Of a stretch of DNA of 64,000 nt, positions 51,051 through 60,483 are shown piece by piece. The DNA comes from Raineyella sp044508675 (GTDB lineage Bacteria; Actinomycetota; Actinomycetes; Propionibacteriales; Propionibacteriaceae), in NCBI GenBank assembly GCA_044508675.1, contig JBIQHF010000004.1, positions 124,001 to 188,000 on the forward strand, in the 5' to 3' direction. The translations under genes and the position numbers were made by a program. Position 1 is the stretch's first letter. Each line of letters opens with the position of its first letter. Under the pieces are notes generated by a model. It saw only the letters and a program-made list of their open reading frames with translations, made no database searches and had not been told where the DNA came from.

Positions 51051-51893
51051 ATGACACACGCCATTGCGTCCCCGCTGAAGCGTATCGTTGCCGGCCTTGC
51101 CGTGCTTCCCCTGGCCCTGCTCGCGGCCTGCGGCCCGGCCGGATCCACCGCCGCCGATCAGACCCCGGCCGCAGCCGGTGTGGTGCAGGGCGAGGTGCAG
51201 GTCTATGCGCCCGGCGCCCTCGCCGCGCACACCGACCGGATCGCCGAGGCGTACGCTGCCGCCCGGCCGGGCGCGACCGCGACGTTCGAGGTCAGCCACA
51301 CCCCGACCCAGTTCGAGCAGCTGAAGCAGGGCTCGACCACCGACGTGTGGATCGCCGCCAACCCCAAGCTGATGGCCCAGGCCGGCGAAGAGGGCCTGGT
51401 CGTCGCCGACCGGATCAGCCCGGTCGCCAGCACCAAGCTGGCGATCGTCACCGCCCCGGGCAACCCGGCCGGCATCACCTCGGTTGACGACCTGGCCAAG
51501 GACGGCGTCACGGTACTGCTCGCCGAGGACAACCTGCCCATCGGCATGACCATGAACACGTTCTTCGCCGCGATGGACGCCGCCCAGCCGGGCTACTCGG
51601 ACAAGGTCAAGGCCAATGCCGTCTCCCGCGAGGTCGGCGTCAAGCCGATCGTCACCAAGGTCGGACTGGGTGAGGCCGATGCCGGCATCGTCTTCGTCAC
51701 CGACGCCGACGACACCGTCGGCCTGGTGGAGATCCCCGACGACGTGAATGCCGTGTTGTCCTTCGAGGTGGCCCCGGTCACCGCCGCCGCCAATCCGGAC
51801 CGTGCCGAGCAGTTCGTCGGCTACCTGACCTCGCCGGAGGGCGTCGCGGTGCTGACCGATGCCGGCTACCTCGCCTCGGAGTCGAACAACTGA
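51051..51893 (+). CDS. modA: Molybdate ABC transporter substrate-binding lipoprotein
   Basis: ModA captures molybdate or tungstate outside the membrane. The 280-residue protein has a lipoprotein signal ending LLAACGPAG, then the family segments VYAPGALAAHTDRIAEAYAA, STTDVWIAANPKLMAQAGEE and KVGLGEADAGIVFVTDAD. It supplies the metal needed by the NarGHI enzyme (inference from pathway). ATG at 51051 lies 11 nt after GAGGAG. It directly precedes modB. Confidence 0.9.
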   Translation: MTHAIASPLKRIVAGLAVLPLALLAACGPAGSTAADQTPAAAGVVQGEVQVYAPGALAAHTDRIAEAYAAARPGATATFEVSHTPTQFEQLKQGSTTDVWIAANPKLMAQAGEEGLVVADRISPVASTKLAIVTAPGNPAGITSVDDLAKDGVTVLLAEDNLPIGMTMNTFFAAMDAAQPGYSDKVKANAVSREVGVKPIVTKVGLGEADAGIVFVTDADDTVGLVEIPDDVNAVLSFEVAPVTAAANPDRAEQFVGYLTSPEGVAVLTDAGYLASESNN

Positions 51894-52684
51894 TCGTCCA
51901 GACTCGCGAGCAGCAGGGGCTGTTCGTCCTGCCGGCGGCACTGGCGGTCCTGGGACTGGCGGTGCCGCTGCTGGCGTTGGTGTGGCGGGCCGCCACCCAG
52001 GACCCCGGTCACCTCGCCGACCCGGCGATCGCTGCCGCCGTCCGGCTGAGCCTGGTCACCTCGGCGGTCTCGATCGTGGTGGTGCTCGTGCTGGGTACCC
52101 CGTTGGCGTACGTGATGGCCCGCTACCGGTTCCCCGGCAAGGCGCTGGTGCAATTGGTCATCGACCTGCCCATCGTGCTGCCCCCGATGGTGGCCGGGAT
52201 CGCGTTGCTGATGGCCTTCGGCCGCCAGGGCTGGCTGGGGGCGCCACTGTCGGTGCTGGGGATCTCACTGCCGTTCAGCACCACCGCCGTGGTGATCGCC
52301 CAGGCGTTCGTGGCCGGCCCGTTCTACGTACGATCCGCCACGATCGGGTTCGCCTCGGTGGAGCGCTCCGTACGGGAGGCCGCGGCGGTGGAGGGAGCGA
52401 GCCAGCTGGAGATCTTCCGCAAGATCGAGATCCCGCTGGCGGCCCGGTCGCTCGCCAGCGGCACCATCCTGGCCTGGGCCCGCGCGGTGGGGGAGTTCGG
52501 GGCGACGATCTTCTTCGCCGGCAACCGGGCGGGGGTGACCCAGACCATGCCGCTGCTGATCTTCGTCGGGTTCGAGACCGAGATCGAGGTGGCGATCGCG
52601 CTGTCGGTGGTGCTGATCGTGATGGCGGCGGCCGTGCTCGGTGCCCTGCGGCTACTGGACCGTCGAACCGTGGAGCGGTGCTGA
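51890..52684 (+). CDS. modB: Molybdate ABC transporter permease; unusual start
   Basis: The 264-residue permease has about six membrane segments and the ModB coupling loop EAAAVEGASQLEIFRKIEIPLA. The first in-frame ATG or GTG is GTG at 51962, which would cut through the first membrane helix (LFVLPAALAVLGLAVPLLAL). The frame is open upstream, and CTG at 51890 overlaps the modA stop (CTGA), with GGAG exactly 8 nt before it, so a CTG start with translational coupling is proposed. ATC at 51893 is a second choice. No modC ATPase gene follows; a terminator and sodA do. Confidence 0.75.
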   Translation: MIVQTREQQGLFVLPAALAVLGLAVPLLALVWRAATQDPGHLADPAIAAAVRLSLVTSAVSIVVVLVLGTPLAYVMARYRFPGKALVQLVIDLPIVLPPMVAGIALLMAFGRQGWLGAPLSVLGISLPFSTTAVVIAQAFVAGPFYVRSATIGFASVERSVREAAAVEGASQLEIFRKIEIPLAARSLASGTILAWARAVGEFGATIFFAGNRAGVTQTMPLLIFVGFETEIEVAIALSVVLIVMAAAVLGALRLLDRRTVERC

Positions 52685-52720
52685 CCAGCGGTGACATCCG
52701 ATCGGAGGCCCGGCGGACAC

Positions 52721-52750
52721 GAAGGGCGGATCCCGGGGGATCCGCCCTTC
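52721..52750. terminator. Bidirectional terminator between modB and sodA
   Basis: GAAGGGCGGATCC (52721-52733) pairs perfectly over 13 bp with GGATCCGCCCTTC (52738-52750) around a CGGG loop. It lies 36 bp from the modB stop and 36 bp from the sodA stop, so it can end both convergent transcripts. Confidence 0.88.
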
Positions 52751-52786
52751 ATGGCGTCAGCGCCGGGCGACTACGCCCGAGGCGGC

Positions 52787-53383
52787 TCAGGCCTGGGTGG
52801 CCTTGGTGAGGCGCTCGTTGACGTTGTCCCAGTTGACGACGTCCCACCAGGCCTTCACGAAGTCAGCCTTGACGTTCTTGTACTGCAGGTAGAAGGCGTG
52901 CTCCCACATGTCGAGCAACAGCAGCGGGGTCTGGCCGACCGGCAGGTTGCCCTGGTGGTCGAAGACCTGGTAGACGCGCAGGTCCTGCGAGAGCGCGTCG
53001 TAGCCCAGGACGGCCCAGCCGGAGCCCTGGACGCCCAGCGCCACCGCGGAGAACTCCTTCTTGAAGGACTCCAGGCCGCCGAACTTGCCGTCCAGGGCCT
53101 CCTTGATGCCACCGGTGGGCTCGGAGCCGCCGGGGGTCATGTTGGTCCAGAAGACCGAGTGGTTGAAGTGACCGCCGAGGTTGAAGGCGAGGTCCTTCTC
53201 CAGCTTGTTGATGGCGCCGAAGTTGCTGTTCGCGCGCGCGTCCGCCAGCTGCTCGAGGGCGGTGTTCGCGCCCTTGACGTAGGTGGCGTGGTGCTTGTCG
53301 TGGTGGAGCTCCATGATCTCCGGCACGATGGCCGGGGCCAGGGCGTTGTAGTCGTACGGGAGATCGGGCAGCTGATAGGTCAT
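52787..53383 (-). CDS. sodA: Superoxide dismutase, Fe/Mn family
   Basis: The 198-residue enzyme converts superoxide to peroxide and oxygen. Metal ligands are visible in IMELHHDKHHATYV, GGHFNHSVFW and LLLDMWEHAFYLQY. Gln in GVQGSGWAVL is the Mn-type second-sphere position, but propionibacterial enzymes of this family can use either metal (established for the genus Propionibacterium), so the metal is left open. GGAG lies upstream of ATG at 53383. No signal peptide, so cytosolic. Confidence 0.96.
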   Translation of the reverse strand: MTYQLPDLPYDYNALAPAIVPEIMELHHDKHHATYVKGANTALEQLADARANSNFGAINKLEKDLAFNLGGHFNHSVFWTNMTPGGSEPTGGIKEALDGKFGGLESFKKEFSAVALGVQGSGWAVLGYDALSQDLRVYQVFDHQGNLPVGQTPLLLLDMWEHAFYLQYKNVKADFVKAWWDVVNWDNVNERLTKATQA

Positions 53384-53493
53384 CTTCTACTCCATTCATG
53401 CGGCGATTGCCGCGGAACAAGCGAATCGGATTCGACGCCCACACTACCGGCGGGGCTCCGGCCGTCAATCGTCCCGTCCCTGCTTCGCGAACA

Positions 53494-53521
53494 CCCCCGG
53501 ATCGCCGAGGCGGTCCGGGGG
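53494..53521 (-). terminator. Hairpin after the CsbD gene
   Basis: CCCCCGGA (53494-53501) pairs with TCCGGGGG (53514-53521), with a short GC inner stem. It lies 27 bp downstream of the CsbD stop on the minus strand and before sodA, so sodA and csbD are likely separate units. Confidence 0.65.
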
Positions 53522-53548
53522 TGCGTCAACCCGGGGACGGGAAGGGTC

Positions 53549-53758
53549 CTAGAAGCGGTCCTTCGCGTCGCCGAGGCGCCGCCCCACGTCGCGGGCAGCA
53601 TCCTTGACGTCCTCGCCGGCCTGCTTCAGCTTGGCGCCGGTCTCCTGGGACTGGCCCTCCGCTTCGAGACGCTCGTTGTCGGTCAGCCTTCCGGCGGCCT
53701 CCTTCGCCTTGCCCGACAGCTCCTCAGCCTTGTGGGAGGCTCGATCCTCGATACCCAT
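53549..53758 (-). CDS. CsbD family protein
   Basis: This 69-residue hydrophilic protein has the CsbD pattern of alternating Lys, Glu and Ala: MGIEDRASHKAEELSGKAKE, AAGRLTDNERLEAEGQ and AGEDVKDAARDVGRR. CsbD-like proteins are abundant under general stress in many bacteria, but their mechanism is unknown. ATG at 53758 has AGGAG 7 nt upstream, which favours it over GTG at 53764. Confidence 0.88.
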   Translation of the reverse strand: MGIEDRASHKAEELSGKAKEAAGRLTDNERLEAEGQSQETGAKLKQAGEDVKDAARDVGRRLGDAKDRF

Positions 53759-53848
53759 GGTCACTCCTGTCGTCGACAGCGGTTATGACTCCATGCTAGT
53801 CAATTGTGACATAGATCACATCAACTGCTGGGGTGTGCCGCCCGCCAC

Positions 53849-54448
53849 TCAACCGCGGCGGGTCTCGAGCACCCGGAAACCCTTGGAGCTGGCCAGCCGT
53901 ACGGTCGGCCAGCCCTGCTCGCCGAGCCAGCGCTGCAGGCTGTCGGCGCCGAGGTTCTTGCCGACCACCAGCACCGCCCGGCCGCCGGGGGCCAGCCTGG
54001 CCAGCCAGCCCAGCAGCAGCTCGTGCAGGGCGTCCTTGCCGATCCGGATCGGCGGGTTGGACCAGATCTCGTCGTACTGGGCGGCCGGGTCGACCTGTTC
54101 GGGGGACAGGGCGTGGACCTGGTCGGCGACGCCCAGGGCGGTGGCGTTGTCCCGGGTCAGGGCGAGCGCCCGTTCATTGGTGTCCACCGCGTCGACTTCC
54201 AGCCACGGGCAGGCCAGTGCCAGGCCCAGGGCGATCGGCCCGTAACCGGAGCCGACGTCGACGACCCGCCGGACGGCGCGGTCCGGCGGCGGCACCTCGC
54301 GCAGCAGCACCGCGGTGGCCGGGTCGAGCCGGGATCCGGAGAACACCCCGTTCGCGGTCAGCAACTCCAAGTCGCGTCCCCAGATCGTCGCCCGGATCGT
54401 CCGGCGCTGCTCCGCTCCCTCCGGGGTCATGAAGTAGTGCTCAGTCAC
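53849..54448 (-). CDS. Class I SAM-dependent methyltransferase, RsmC-like
   Basis: The 199-residue protein has the MTS-domain layout: VVDVGSGYGPIALGLALACP (SAM motif I), VDAVDTNERALALTRDNA (motif II) and the catalytic WSNPPIRIG, the NPPI/F motif of N2-guanine methyltransferases. This matches the catalytic half of RsmC/RlmG-type rRNA methyltransferases, which act on 16S G1207 or related sites; the exact target is unknown. GTG at 54448 overlaps the truA stop by 8 bp (GTGACTGA), so the two genes are coupled. Confidence 0.85.
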   Translation of the reverse strand: MTEHYFMTPEGAEQRRTIRATIWGRDLELLTANGVFSGSRLDPATAVLLREVPPPDRAVRRVVDVGSGYGPIALGLALACPWLEVDAVDTNERALALTRDNATALGVADQVHALSPEQVDPAAQYDEIWSNPPIRIGKDALHELLLGWLARLAPGGRAVLVVGKNLGADSLQRWLGEQGWPTVRLASSKGFRVLETRRG

Positions 54449-55334
54449 AGCAGCCTCCGCTCGTCTCGTCCGATCCCGGCTCGTCCACCACCGGCTCGTC
54501 CAGGACCCGTACGCTGCGGGCCTGCTCGGCCCGGGCGGCCAGCTCCCCGTCGGCGGGATAGCCGACCTCCTCCAGGGTCAACCCGTGCGCCGGCATCACC
54601 AGCACCGAGGACTGCCGGGTCGAGGCGTCACGCACCTCGCGCAGCCAACCGGGGCTGCGTCCGCCGGTCGCCACCGCGGTGAGCGCCCCGACCAGGGAGC
54701 GCACCATCGAGTGGCAGAACGCGTCGGCCCGGACCGTGACCTCGACCGTACCGGCCCCCGGCTCGACCTCGCGTCGTACGGCCCGGCAGTCCAGCAGGGT
54801 GCGAATCGTGGTGGCCCCCTCCCGGGGCTTGCAGAAGGCGGCGAAGTCGCGCAGCCCGAGCAGGTCCTGGCCGGCCGCGTTCAGCCGGTCCAGGTCGAGC
54901 CGGCCGCGGACCCGGGCGACGTGGCCGCGCAACAAGGGGTCGGGGAACGTTTGCTCGTCCGCCAGCCGGTAGACGTAGCGCCGCCATATCGCCCCGAAGC
55001 GGGCGTCGAAACCGGCCGGGGCGGGGCACACCTCGCGGACCACGATGTCGGGCTCCAGCACCCGGTGCAGCCGGCGGTGCAAGGTGTCGACCGGGGCATC
55101 GTCGGGCAGATCGACGTGCGCGACCTGCCCGCGGGCATGCACGCCGGCGTCGGTGCGGCCCGCGACGGTCAGGGCCGGCGCCGCGGGCAGTCGCAGCACC
55201 TGGCCGATCCAGTGCTCGAGCTCGCCCTGGACGCTGCGTCGGTCCGGCTGGCGGGCCCAGCCGCTGAACCGGGCGCCGTCGTAGGCGATGTCGAGCCGCC
55301 AGCGGGTGCTGCCCGGTGCCGGACCCTCAGCCAT
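54441..55334 (-). CDS. truA: tRNA pseudouridine(38-40) synthase
   Basis: TruA isomerises uridines 38-40 in the tRNA anticodon arm. The 297-residue protein has WRLDIAYDGARFSGWARQP, the catalytic Asp in VAGRTDAGVHARGQVAHVD, and RADAFCHSMVRSLVGALTAV. The C-terminus ends in an unusual SGGCCD. ATG at 55334 overlaps the trmB stop by 8 bp (ATGGCTGA). In many actinobacteria truA follows rplQ; here it is on the opposite strand in an operon of RNA-modification genes. Confidence 0.95.
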   Translation of the reverse strand: MAEGPAPGSTRWRLDIAYDGARFSGWARQPDRRSVQGELEHWIGQVLRLPAAPALTVAGRTDAGVHARGQVAHVDLPDDAPVDTLHRRLHRVLEPDIVVREVCPAPAGFDARFGAIWRRYVYRLADEQTFPDPLLRGHVARVRGRLDLDRLNAAGQDLLGLRDFAAFCKPREGATTIRTLLDCRAVRREVEPGAGTVEVTVRADAFCHSMVRSLVGALTAVATGGRSPGWLREVRDASTRQSSVLVMPAHGLTLEEVGYPADGELAARAEQARSVRVLDEPVVDEPGSDETSGGCCD

Positions 55335-56082
55335 CGGAGTCGTGGCCCGCGTCGGGGCGTACGTACACCAGGTCCCGGATGGTCCGACCGGCATCCAGGC
55401 CGCGCTGCTCGAACCGGGTGATCGGCCGGGCCTCCGGCCGGGGCGCCCAGCCGTCGCCGTCGGCGTACGCGTTGACCAGCGGGGACGCGTCGAGCACCTC
55501 GCGCATGTGCTCGGCGTAGTGCTCCCAGTCGGTGGCCAGGTGCCAGGAGCCGCCCGGACGCAGGCGGGAGGCGACCAGCTCGGCCACCGCCGGGTTGACC
55601 AGGCGTCGCTTGTGGTGCCGGGCCTTGTGCCAGGGGTCGGGGAAGAACGTGATCAGCCGGTCGATACTGCCCTCGGGCACCCAGTGGCGCAGCGCGTCCA
55701 CCCCGTCGACCTCGCCGAGCCGGACGTTGGTCAGGCCGTCCCGGGCGATCAGGCCCAGGGCGCTGGCGACCGACGGCTTGAACACTTCGAACCCGAGGTA
55801 GTTCACCTCCGGGTGGCGCCCGGCGATCGCCACGCAGGCCTCACCGTTGCCGGTGCCGATCTCCACCCACAGCGGCGCCGTACGCCCCCACACGACCTCC
55901 TGGTCGAACAACTGGCCCTCGGCGACCGAGGTCGACGTCGCGCGGTGGGCGAGCGGGACGAGCAGGGTGGCGTGGTGGGCGTCCCAGTTGCGCAACTGGG
56001 ACTCGTTCATCCGGGTGCTGCGCCGGACGAACGACACCACTTCGCGATGCGTGCGGGGCAGCGGTGAGGCCGGGCCGGGCAT
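55327..56082 (-). CDS. trmB: tRNA (guanine(46)-N7)-methyltransferase
   Basis: TrmB methylates G46 in the tRNA variable loop. The 251-residue protein has WVEIGTGNGEACVAIAGRHP (SAM site), NYLGFEVFKPSVASAL, and the family signature ITFFPDPWHKARHHKRRLVN. The start ATG at 56082 shares one base with the upstream gene's stop, and the end overlaps truA. Identity is secure. Confidence 0.96.
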   Translation of the reverse strand: MPGPASPLPRTHREVVSFVRRSTRMNESQLRNWDAHHATLLVPLAHRATSTSVAEGQLFDQEVVWGRTAPLWVEIGTGNGEACVAIAGRHPEVNYLGFEVFKPSVASALGLIARDGLTNVRLGEVDGVDALRHWVPEGSIDRLITFFPDPWHKARHHKRRLVNPAVAELVASRLRPGGSWHLATDWEHYAEHMREVLDASPLVNAYADGDGWAPRPEARPITRFEQRGLDAGRTIRDLVYVRPDAGHDSDG

Positions 56083-56492
56083 CAGGCGTCCTTCTTGCGG
56101 TAGGGGTTGGCGCGCGGCTTGTGGGCGCGGCTGCCGGCGTCCTTCTTCCTGGCGGCCTTCTCCCCCCGCCGGTGCTCCGCGGCGAGCTCCCGGGCCCGCT
56201 GCTCGGCGGCCAGCTCCTCGGCGGCCTGCCCCGCGGCCCGTGCCCGGAGGGAGCGCAGCACCTGGGAACGCGCCAGCATCAGCACGCTGAGCACCATCGC
56301 GAACACCGCGATCGACCAGAGCCAGGTGCCCTTCACCTGCATGCCGATGGCACCGGCCCCGGCCGCCAGCAGCGCGACCACCCACAGGCTCGCCTCCTTC
56401 ACCAGCTTGTACCGGGAGGCGCCGCCGCCGCGGACGAGGTCGGCGGGGGAGCGGTCGCCCAAGGGTTTGTCGTCGGAGTGAGGATCGGCCAT
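56082..56492 (-). CDS. Small membrane protein of unknown function
   Basis: I do not recognise a named family with certainty. The 136-residue protein has a polar N-terminus, two membrane helices (LWVVALLAAGAGAIGMQV and WSIAVFAMVLSVLMLARS) and a long charged tail with AEELAAEQRARELAAEHRRG, predicted helical, ending in Lys/Arg. It resembles the small two-helix proteins often called DUF3099-like, but this is not firm. It is the first gene of the trmB-truA-RsmC-like operon. Confidence 0.75.
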   Translation of the reverse strand: MADPHSDDKPLGDRSPADLVRGGGASRYKLVKEASLWVVALLAAGAGAIGMQVKGTWLWSIAVFAMVLSVLMLARSQVLRSLRARAAGQAAEELAAEQRARELAAEHRRGEKAARKKDAGSRAHKPRANPYRKKDA

Positions 56493-56498
56493 GGAGCC

Positions 56499-56504
56499 AA
56501 TTTA
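56499..56504 (-). promoter_or_regulatory. -10 box of the trmB-truA operon
   Basis: On the minus strand TAAATT is followed by GGCTCC (6 nt) and ATG at 56492, predicting a leaderless first gene. Confidence 0.55.
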
Positions 56505-56547
56505 CGGGCGTCGGCCAGGGCCCGGGGACCGGTCCGCGAGCCGCGGC

Positions 56548-57831
<1,284 letters not shown>

Positions 57832-57837
57832 GGGCAA

Positions 57838-57843
57838 ACGATA
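57838..57843 (-). promoter_or_regulatory. -10 box for leaderless gltA
   Basis: On the minus strand TATCGT is followed by TTGCCC (6 nt) and ATG at 57831. Confidence 0.55.
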
Positions 57844-57937
57844 GGATCGGCGCCGTACGGCGAGGTCGGTGGGGCGGTCCCGGCTGCGACAACTGCGGCA
57901 ACTCGGGCCGCGGCCCCGTCCGCGTGGACGACTCGTT

Positions 57938-57966
57938 TTGACCCGGGCGTGCGACGCGAGTAATCT
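57938..57966 (+). promoter_or_regulatory. Promoter of rplM-rpsI
   Basis: TTGACC (57938-57943), exactly 17 nt, TAATCT (57961-57966): the best consensus promoter in the window. It predicts a leader of about 125 nt before rplM. Confidence 0.8.
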
Positions 57967-58098
57967 ATTGCGATGTTGCGCTTAGTGACGCCATTCCATG
58001 GTGCCTGCGCCCCGGATCCCGGGTGTGTGTGGGCCGTGGTCGTTCGGCCGCCGTGCGCAGAGTAACGTTCACCTACCTAGTGGAAGTGGTCCCCGACC

Positions 58099-58542
58099 GT
58101 GTCTACGTACAGCCCGAAGCCCGGCGAGATCGAGCGCCATTGGCATGTTATTGATGCCGAGGACCTGACCCTCGGCCGCCTCGCCGTGTCCGCTGCGACC
58201 CTTCTGCGCGGTAAGCACAAGGCGACCTTTGCTCCGCATGTCGATGGCGGGGACTTCGTCGTCGTCATCAATGCGTCCAAGATCCGCCTGACCGGCAACA
58301 AGGCCACCGCCAAGATGGCCTACCGGCACAGCGGCCAGCCCGGCGGCCTGCGCGCCACCCCGTACGGCGAGCTGCTGCAGAAGGACCCGCGCAAGGCGGT
58401 CGAGCTGGCGGTCTGGGGCATGATGCCGAAGAACCGTCTGAGCCGGCAGCTCATCAAGAAGCTCAAGGTCTATGGCGGACCTGAGCACCCCCATGCGGCG
58501 CAGAACCCGCAGCCGTATGAGATCGTCCAGATCGCCCAGTGA
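58099..58542 (+). CDS. rplM: 50S ribosomal protein L13
   Basis: L13 is an early 50S assembly protein. The 147-residue protein has WHVIDAEDLTLGRLAVSAAT, LRGKHKATFAPHVDGGDFVV and KAVELAVWGMMPKNRLSRQL. The start is GTG at 58099; the upstream ribosome-binding sequence (GTGGAAG) is weak. It is followed by rpsI after 26 bp. Confidence 0.98.
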   Translation: MSTYSPKPGEIERHWHVIDAEDLTLGRLAVSAATLLRGKHKATFAPHVDGGDFVVVINASKIRLTGNKATAKMAYRHSGQPGGLRATPYGELLQKDPRKAVELAVWGMMPKNRLSRQLIKKLKVYGGPEHPHAAQNPQPYEIVQIAQ

Positions 58543-58568
58543 CCCACTGATTGCCGAGGATCAACCAA

Positions 58569-59093
58569 GTGTCTGAAAACGCAGAGACCATCGAGACCGT
58601 CGAGGAGGTCGCCCCCTTCACCGAGGGTGACCGCGAGATCGCATACCGTTCCGAGAGTGAGGGTGCCGAGGGCACCGTGGCTCCGGGGGAGCGCCAGGCC
58701 ATCATCGCCCCGGCGATGGCCACCGGCCGCCGCAAGGAGGCCGTGGCCCGGGTCCGGATCGTTCCGGGCACCGGTCAGTGGTCGCTGAACGGCCGGACCC
58801 TGGAGGACTACTTCCCCAACAAGATCCACCAACAGCTGGTGAACGAGCCCTTCGTGGTGGCCGGTGTCGAGGGCGCGTACGACGTGATCGCCCGCGTGCA
58901 CGGCGGTGGCCCCTCCGGCCAGGCCGGCGCGATGCGCCTGGGCGTGGCCCGCGCGCTCAACGCCGTTGACGCCGAGGCCAGCCGGCCGGGCCTGAAGAAG
59001 GCCGGCATGCTGACCCGTGACGCCCGTGCGGTGGAACGCAAGAAGGCCGGTCTGAAGAAGGCCCGCAAGGCTCCGCAGTACTCCAAGCGCTGA
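58569..59093 (+). CDS. rpsI: 30S ribosomal protein S9
   Basis: S9 reaches the P-site tRNA with its C-terminal tail, here ending KKARKAPQYSKR. The core shows TGRRKEAVARVRIVPGTGQW and HGGGPSGQAGAMRLGVARAL. About 45 acidic residues precede the core, an extension typical of actinobacterial S9. GTG at 58569, with GAGGA 7 nt upstream, is preferred over the TTG at 58551. Confidence 0.98.
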   Translation: MSENAETIETVEEVAPFTEGDREIAYRSESEGAEGTVAPGERQAIIAPAMATGRRKEAVARVRIVPGTGQWSLNGRTLEDYFPNKIHQQLVNEPFVVAGVEGAYDVIARVHGGGPSGQAGAMRLGVARALNAVDAEASRPGLKKAGMLTRDARAVERKKAGLKKARKAPQYSKR

Positions 59094-59121
59094 TCATCGC
59101 CCCTCAGGGGTAGCAGCAGCC

Positions 59122-60480
59122 ATGGGCCGCTTCTTCGGCACGGACGGTGTCCGTGGTCGGGTGAACCAGGATCTCACCGCTGAACTCACGCTGGACCTTG
59201 CGGTGGCCGCGTCCCTCGCCCTCGACGAGGGCATGGGTGACCGCCGCCGCAAGGCCATCGTGGGTCGCGACACGCGCCTCAGCGGTGAGTTCCTGGAGTG
59301 TGCCGTGGCGGCCGGGCTGGCCAGCACCGGCGTCGACGTCGTCCGCGTCGGCGTGTTGCCGACTCCCGGTGTCGCCCAGGTGGTGCGCTCCACCGGGGCC
59401 GATCTCGGCGTGATGCTCACCGCCAGCCACAACCCGATGCCGGAGAACGGCATCAAGTTCTTCCGCAGCGGCGGCCTGAAACTCGACGACGCCATGGAGG
59501 CCGCGATCGAGCAGCGGATGGTGCAGTCGTGGAAGCGTCCGATCGACGCCGCCATCGGTCGTGTGCAGGACGCCCCTCGCCTGGTCGAGGACTACGTCCA
59601 CCACCTGGTCGCCTCGGTCCGCGCCGTGGCCGGCCAGAACGTCTCCCTCGCCGGGCTGAGGGTGGTGCTCGACCTCGCCAACGGCGCCGCCCATCGTACG
59701 GCCCCCGGGGCCTTCCGCCAGCTCGGCGCCGAGGTCGTGGTGATCAACGGCAAGCCCGACGGCATCAACATCAATGACCGGTGCGGCACCACCCACCCCG
59801 CCGAACTGCAACGCGCCGTGCTCGAGCACGGCGCCGACGTGGGTTTCGCGCTGGACGGGGACGCGGACCGGTGCCTCGCTGCCGGCGCCGACGGCGACCT
59901 GGTCGACGGCGACCAGATGATGGCGATCCTTGCGGTCATCATGAAGGAACGCGGTCGACTCGCGAACGACGGCCTGGTCGTCACCAGCATGAGCAACCTC
60001 GGTCTGGACCGGGCCCTCTCCGAGCACGGCATCCGGGTCGTGCGTACGGCCGTCGGCGACCGGTACGTCCTGCAGGCCATGCGCGCCGGCGGCTACAACC
60101 TCGGCGGCGAGCAGGCCGGCCACATCATCCTGAGCGACTACGCGACCACCGGCGACGGGGCGCTGACCGCGCTGGTCCTGCTGACCGCGATGGCCGACAT
60201 CGGCGCCTCCCTGCCCGAGCTGGCCTCCTTCGTGCACAAGCTCCCGCAGGTGCTGATCAACGTGCCCGACGTGGACAAGTTCCGCCTGGACACCGACCCG
60301 CATGTGGGTGAGGCGCTCGCGGTCGCCAACACCTCGCTCGGTGAGGAGGGGCGGGTGCTGCTGCGCCCGTCCGGCACCGAGCAGATCGTTCGGGTGATGG
60401 TCGAGTGCACCGACGCGGAGCGGGCCCAGAGCGTGGCCGAGGGACTCGCCACCGTGGTCCAGGAGCGCCTGGCGCTCTGA
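59122..60480 (+). CDS. glmM: Phosphoglucosamine mutase
   Basis: GlmM turns glucosamine-6-phosphate into glucosamine-1-phosphate for UDP-GlcNAc and peptidoglycan synthesis. The 452-residue protein has MGRFFGTDGVRGRVNQDLTA, the phosphoserine loop MLTASHNPMPENGIKFF, the metal loop ALDGDADRCLAA and the phosphate-binding LLRPSGTEQIVRVM. It works one step after GlmS, encoded 1.1 kb downstream. It is convergent with coaA, with only 3 bp between the stops. Confidence 0.98.
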   Translation: MGRFFGTDGVRGRVNQDLTAELTLDLAVAASLALDEGMGDRRRKAIVGRDTRLSGEFLECAVAAGLASTGVDVVRVGVLPTPGVAQVVRSTGADLGVMLTASHNPMPENGIKFFRSGGLKLDDAMEAAIEQRMVQSWKRPIDAAIGRVQDAPRLVEDYVHHLVASVRAVAGQNVSLAGLRVVLDLANGAAHRTAPGAFRQLGAEVVVINGKPDGININDRCGTTHPAELQRAVLEHGADVGFALDGDADRCLAAGADGDLVDGDQMMAILAVIMKERGRLANDGLVVTSMSNLGLDRALSEHGIRVVRTAVGDRYVLQAMRAGGYNLGGEQAGHIILSDYATTGDGALTALVLLTAMADIGASLPELASFVHKLPQVLINVPDVDKFRLDTDPHVGEALAVANTSLGEEGRVLLRPSGTEQIVRVMVECTDAERAQSVAEGLATVVQERLAL

Positions 60481-60483
60481 CCC

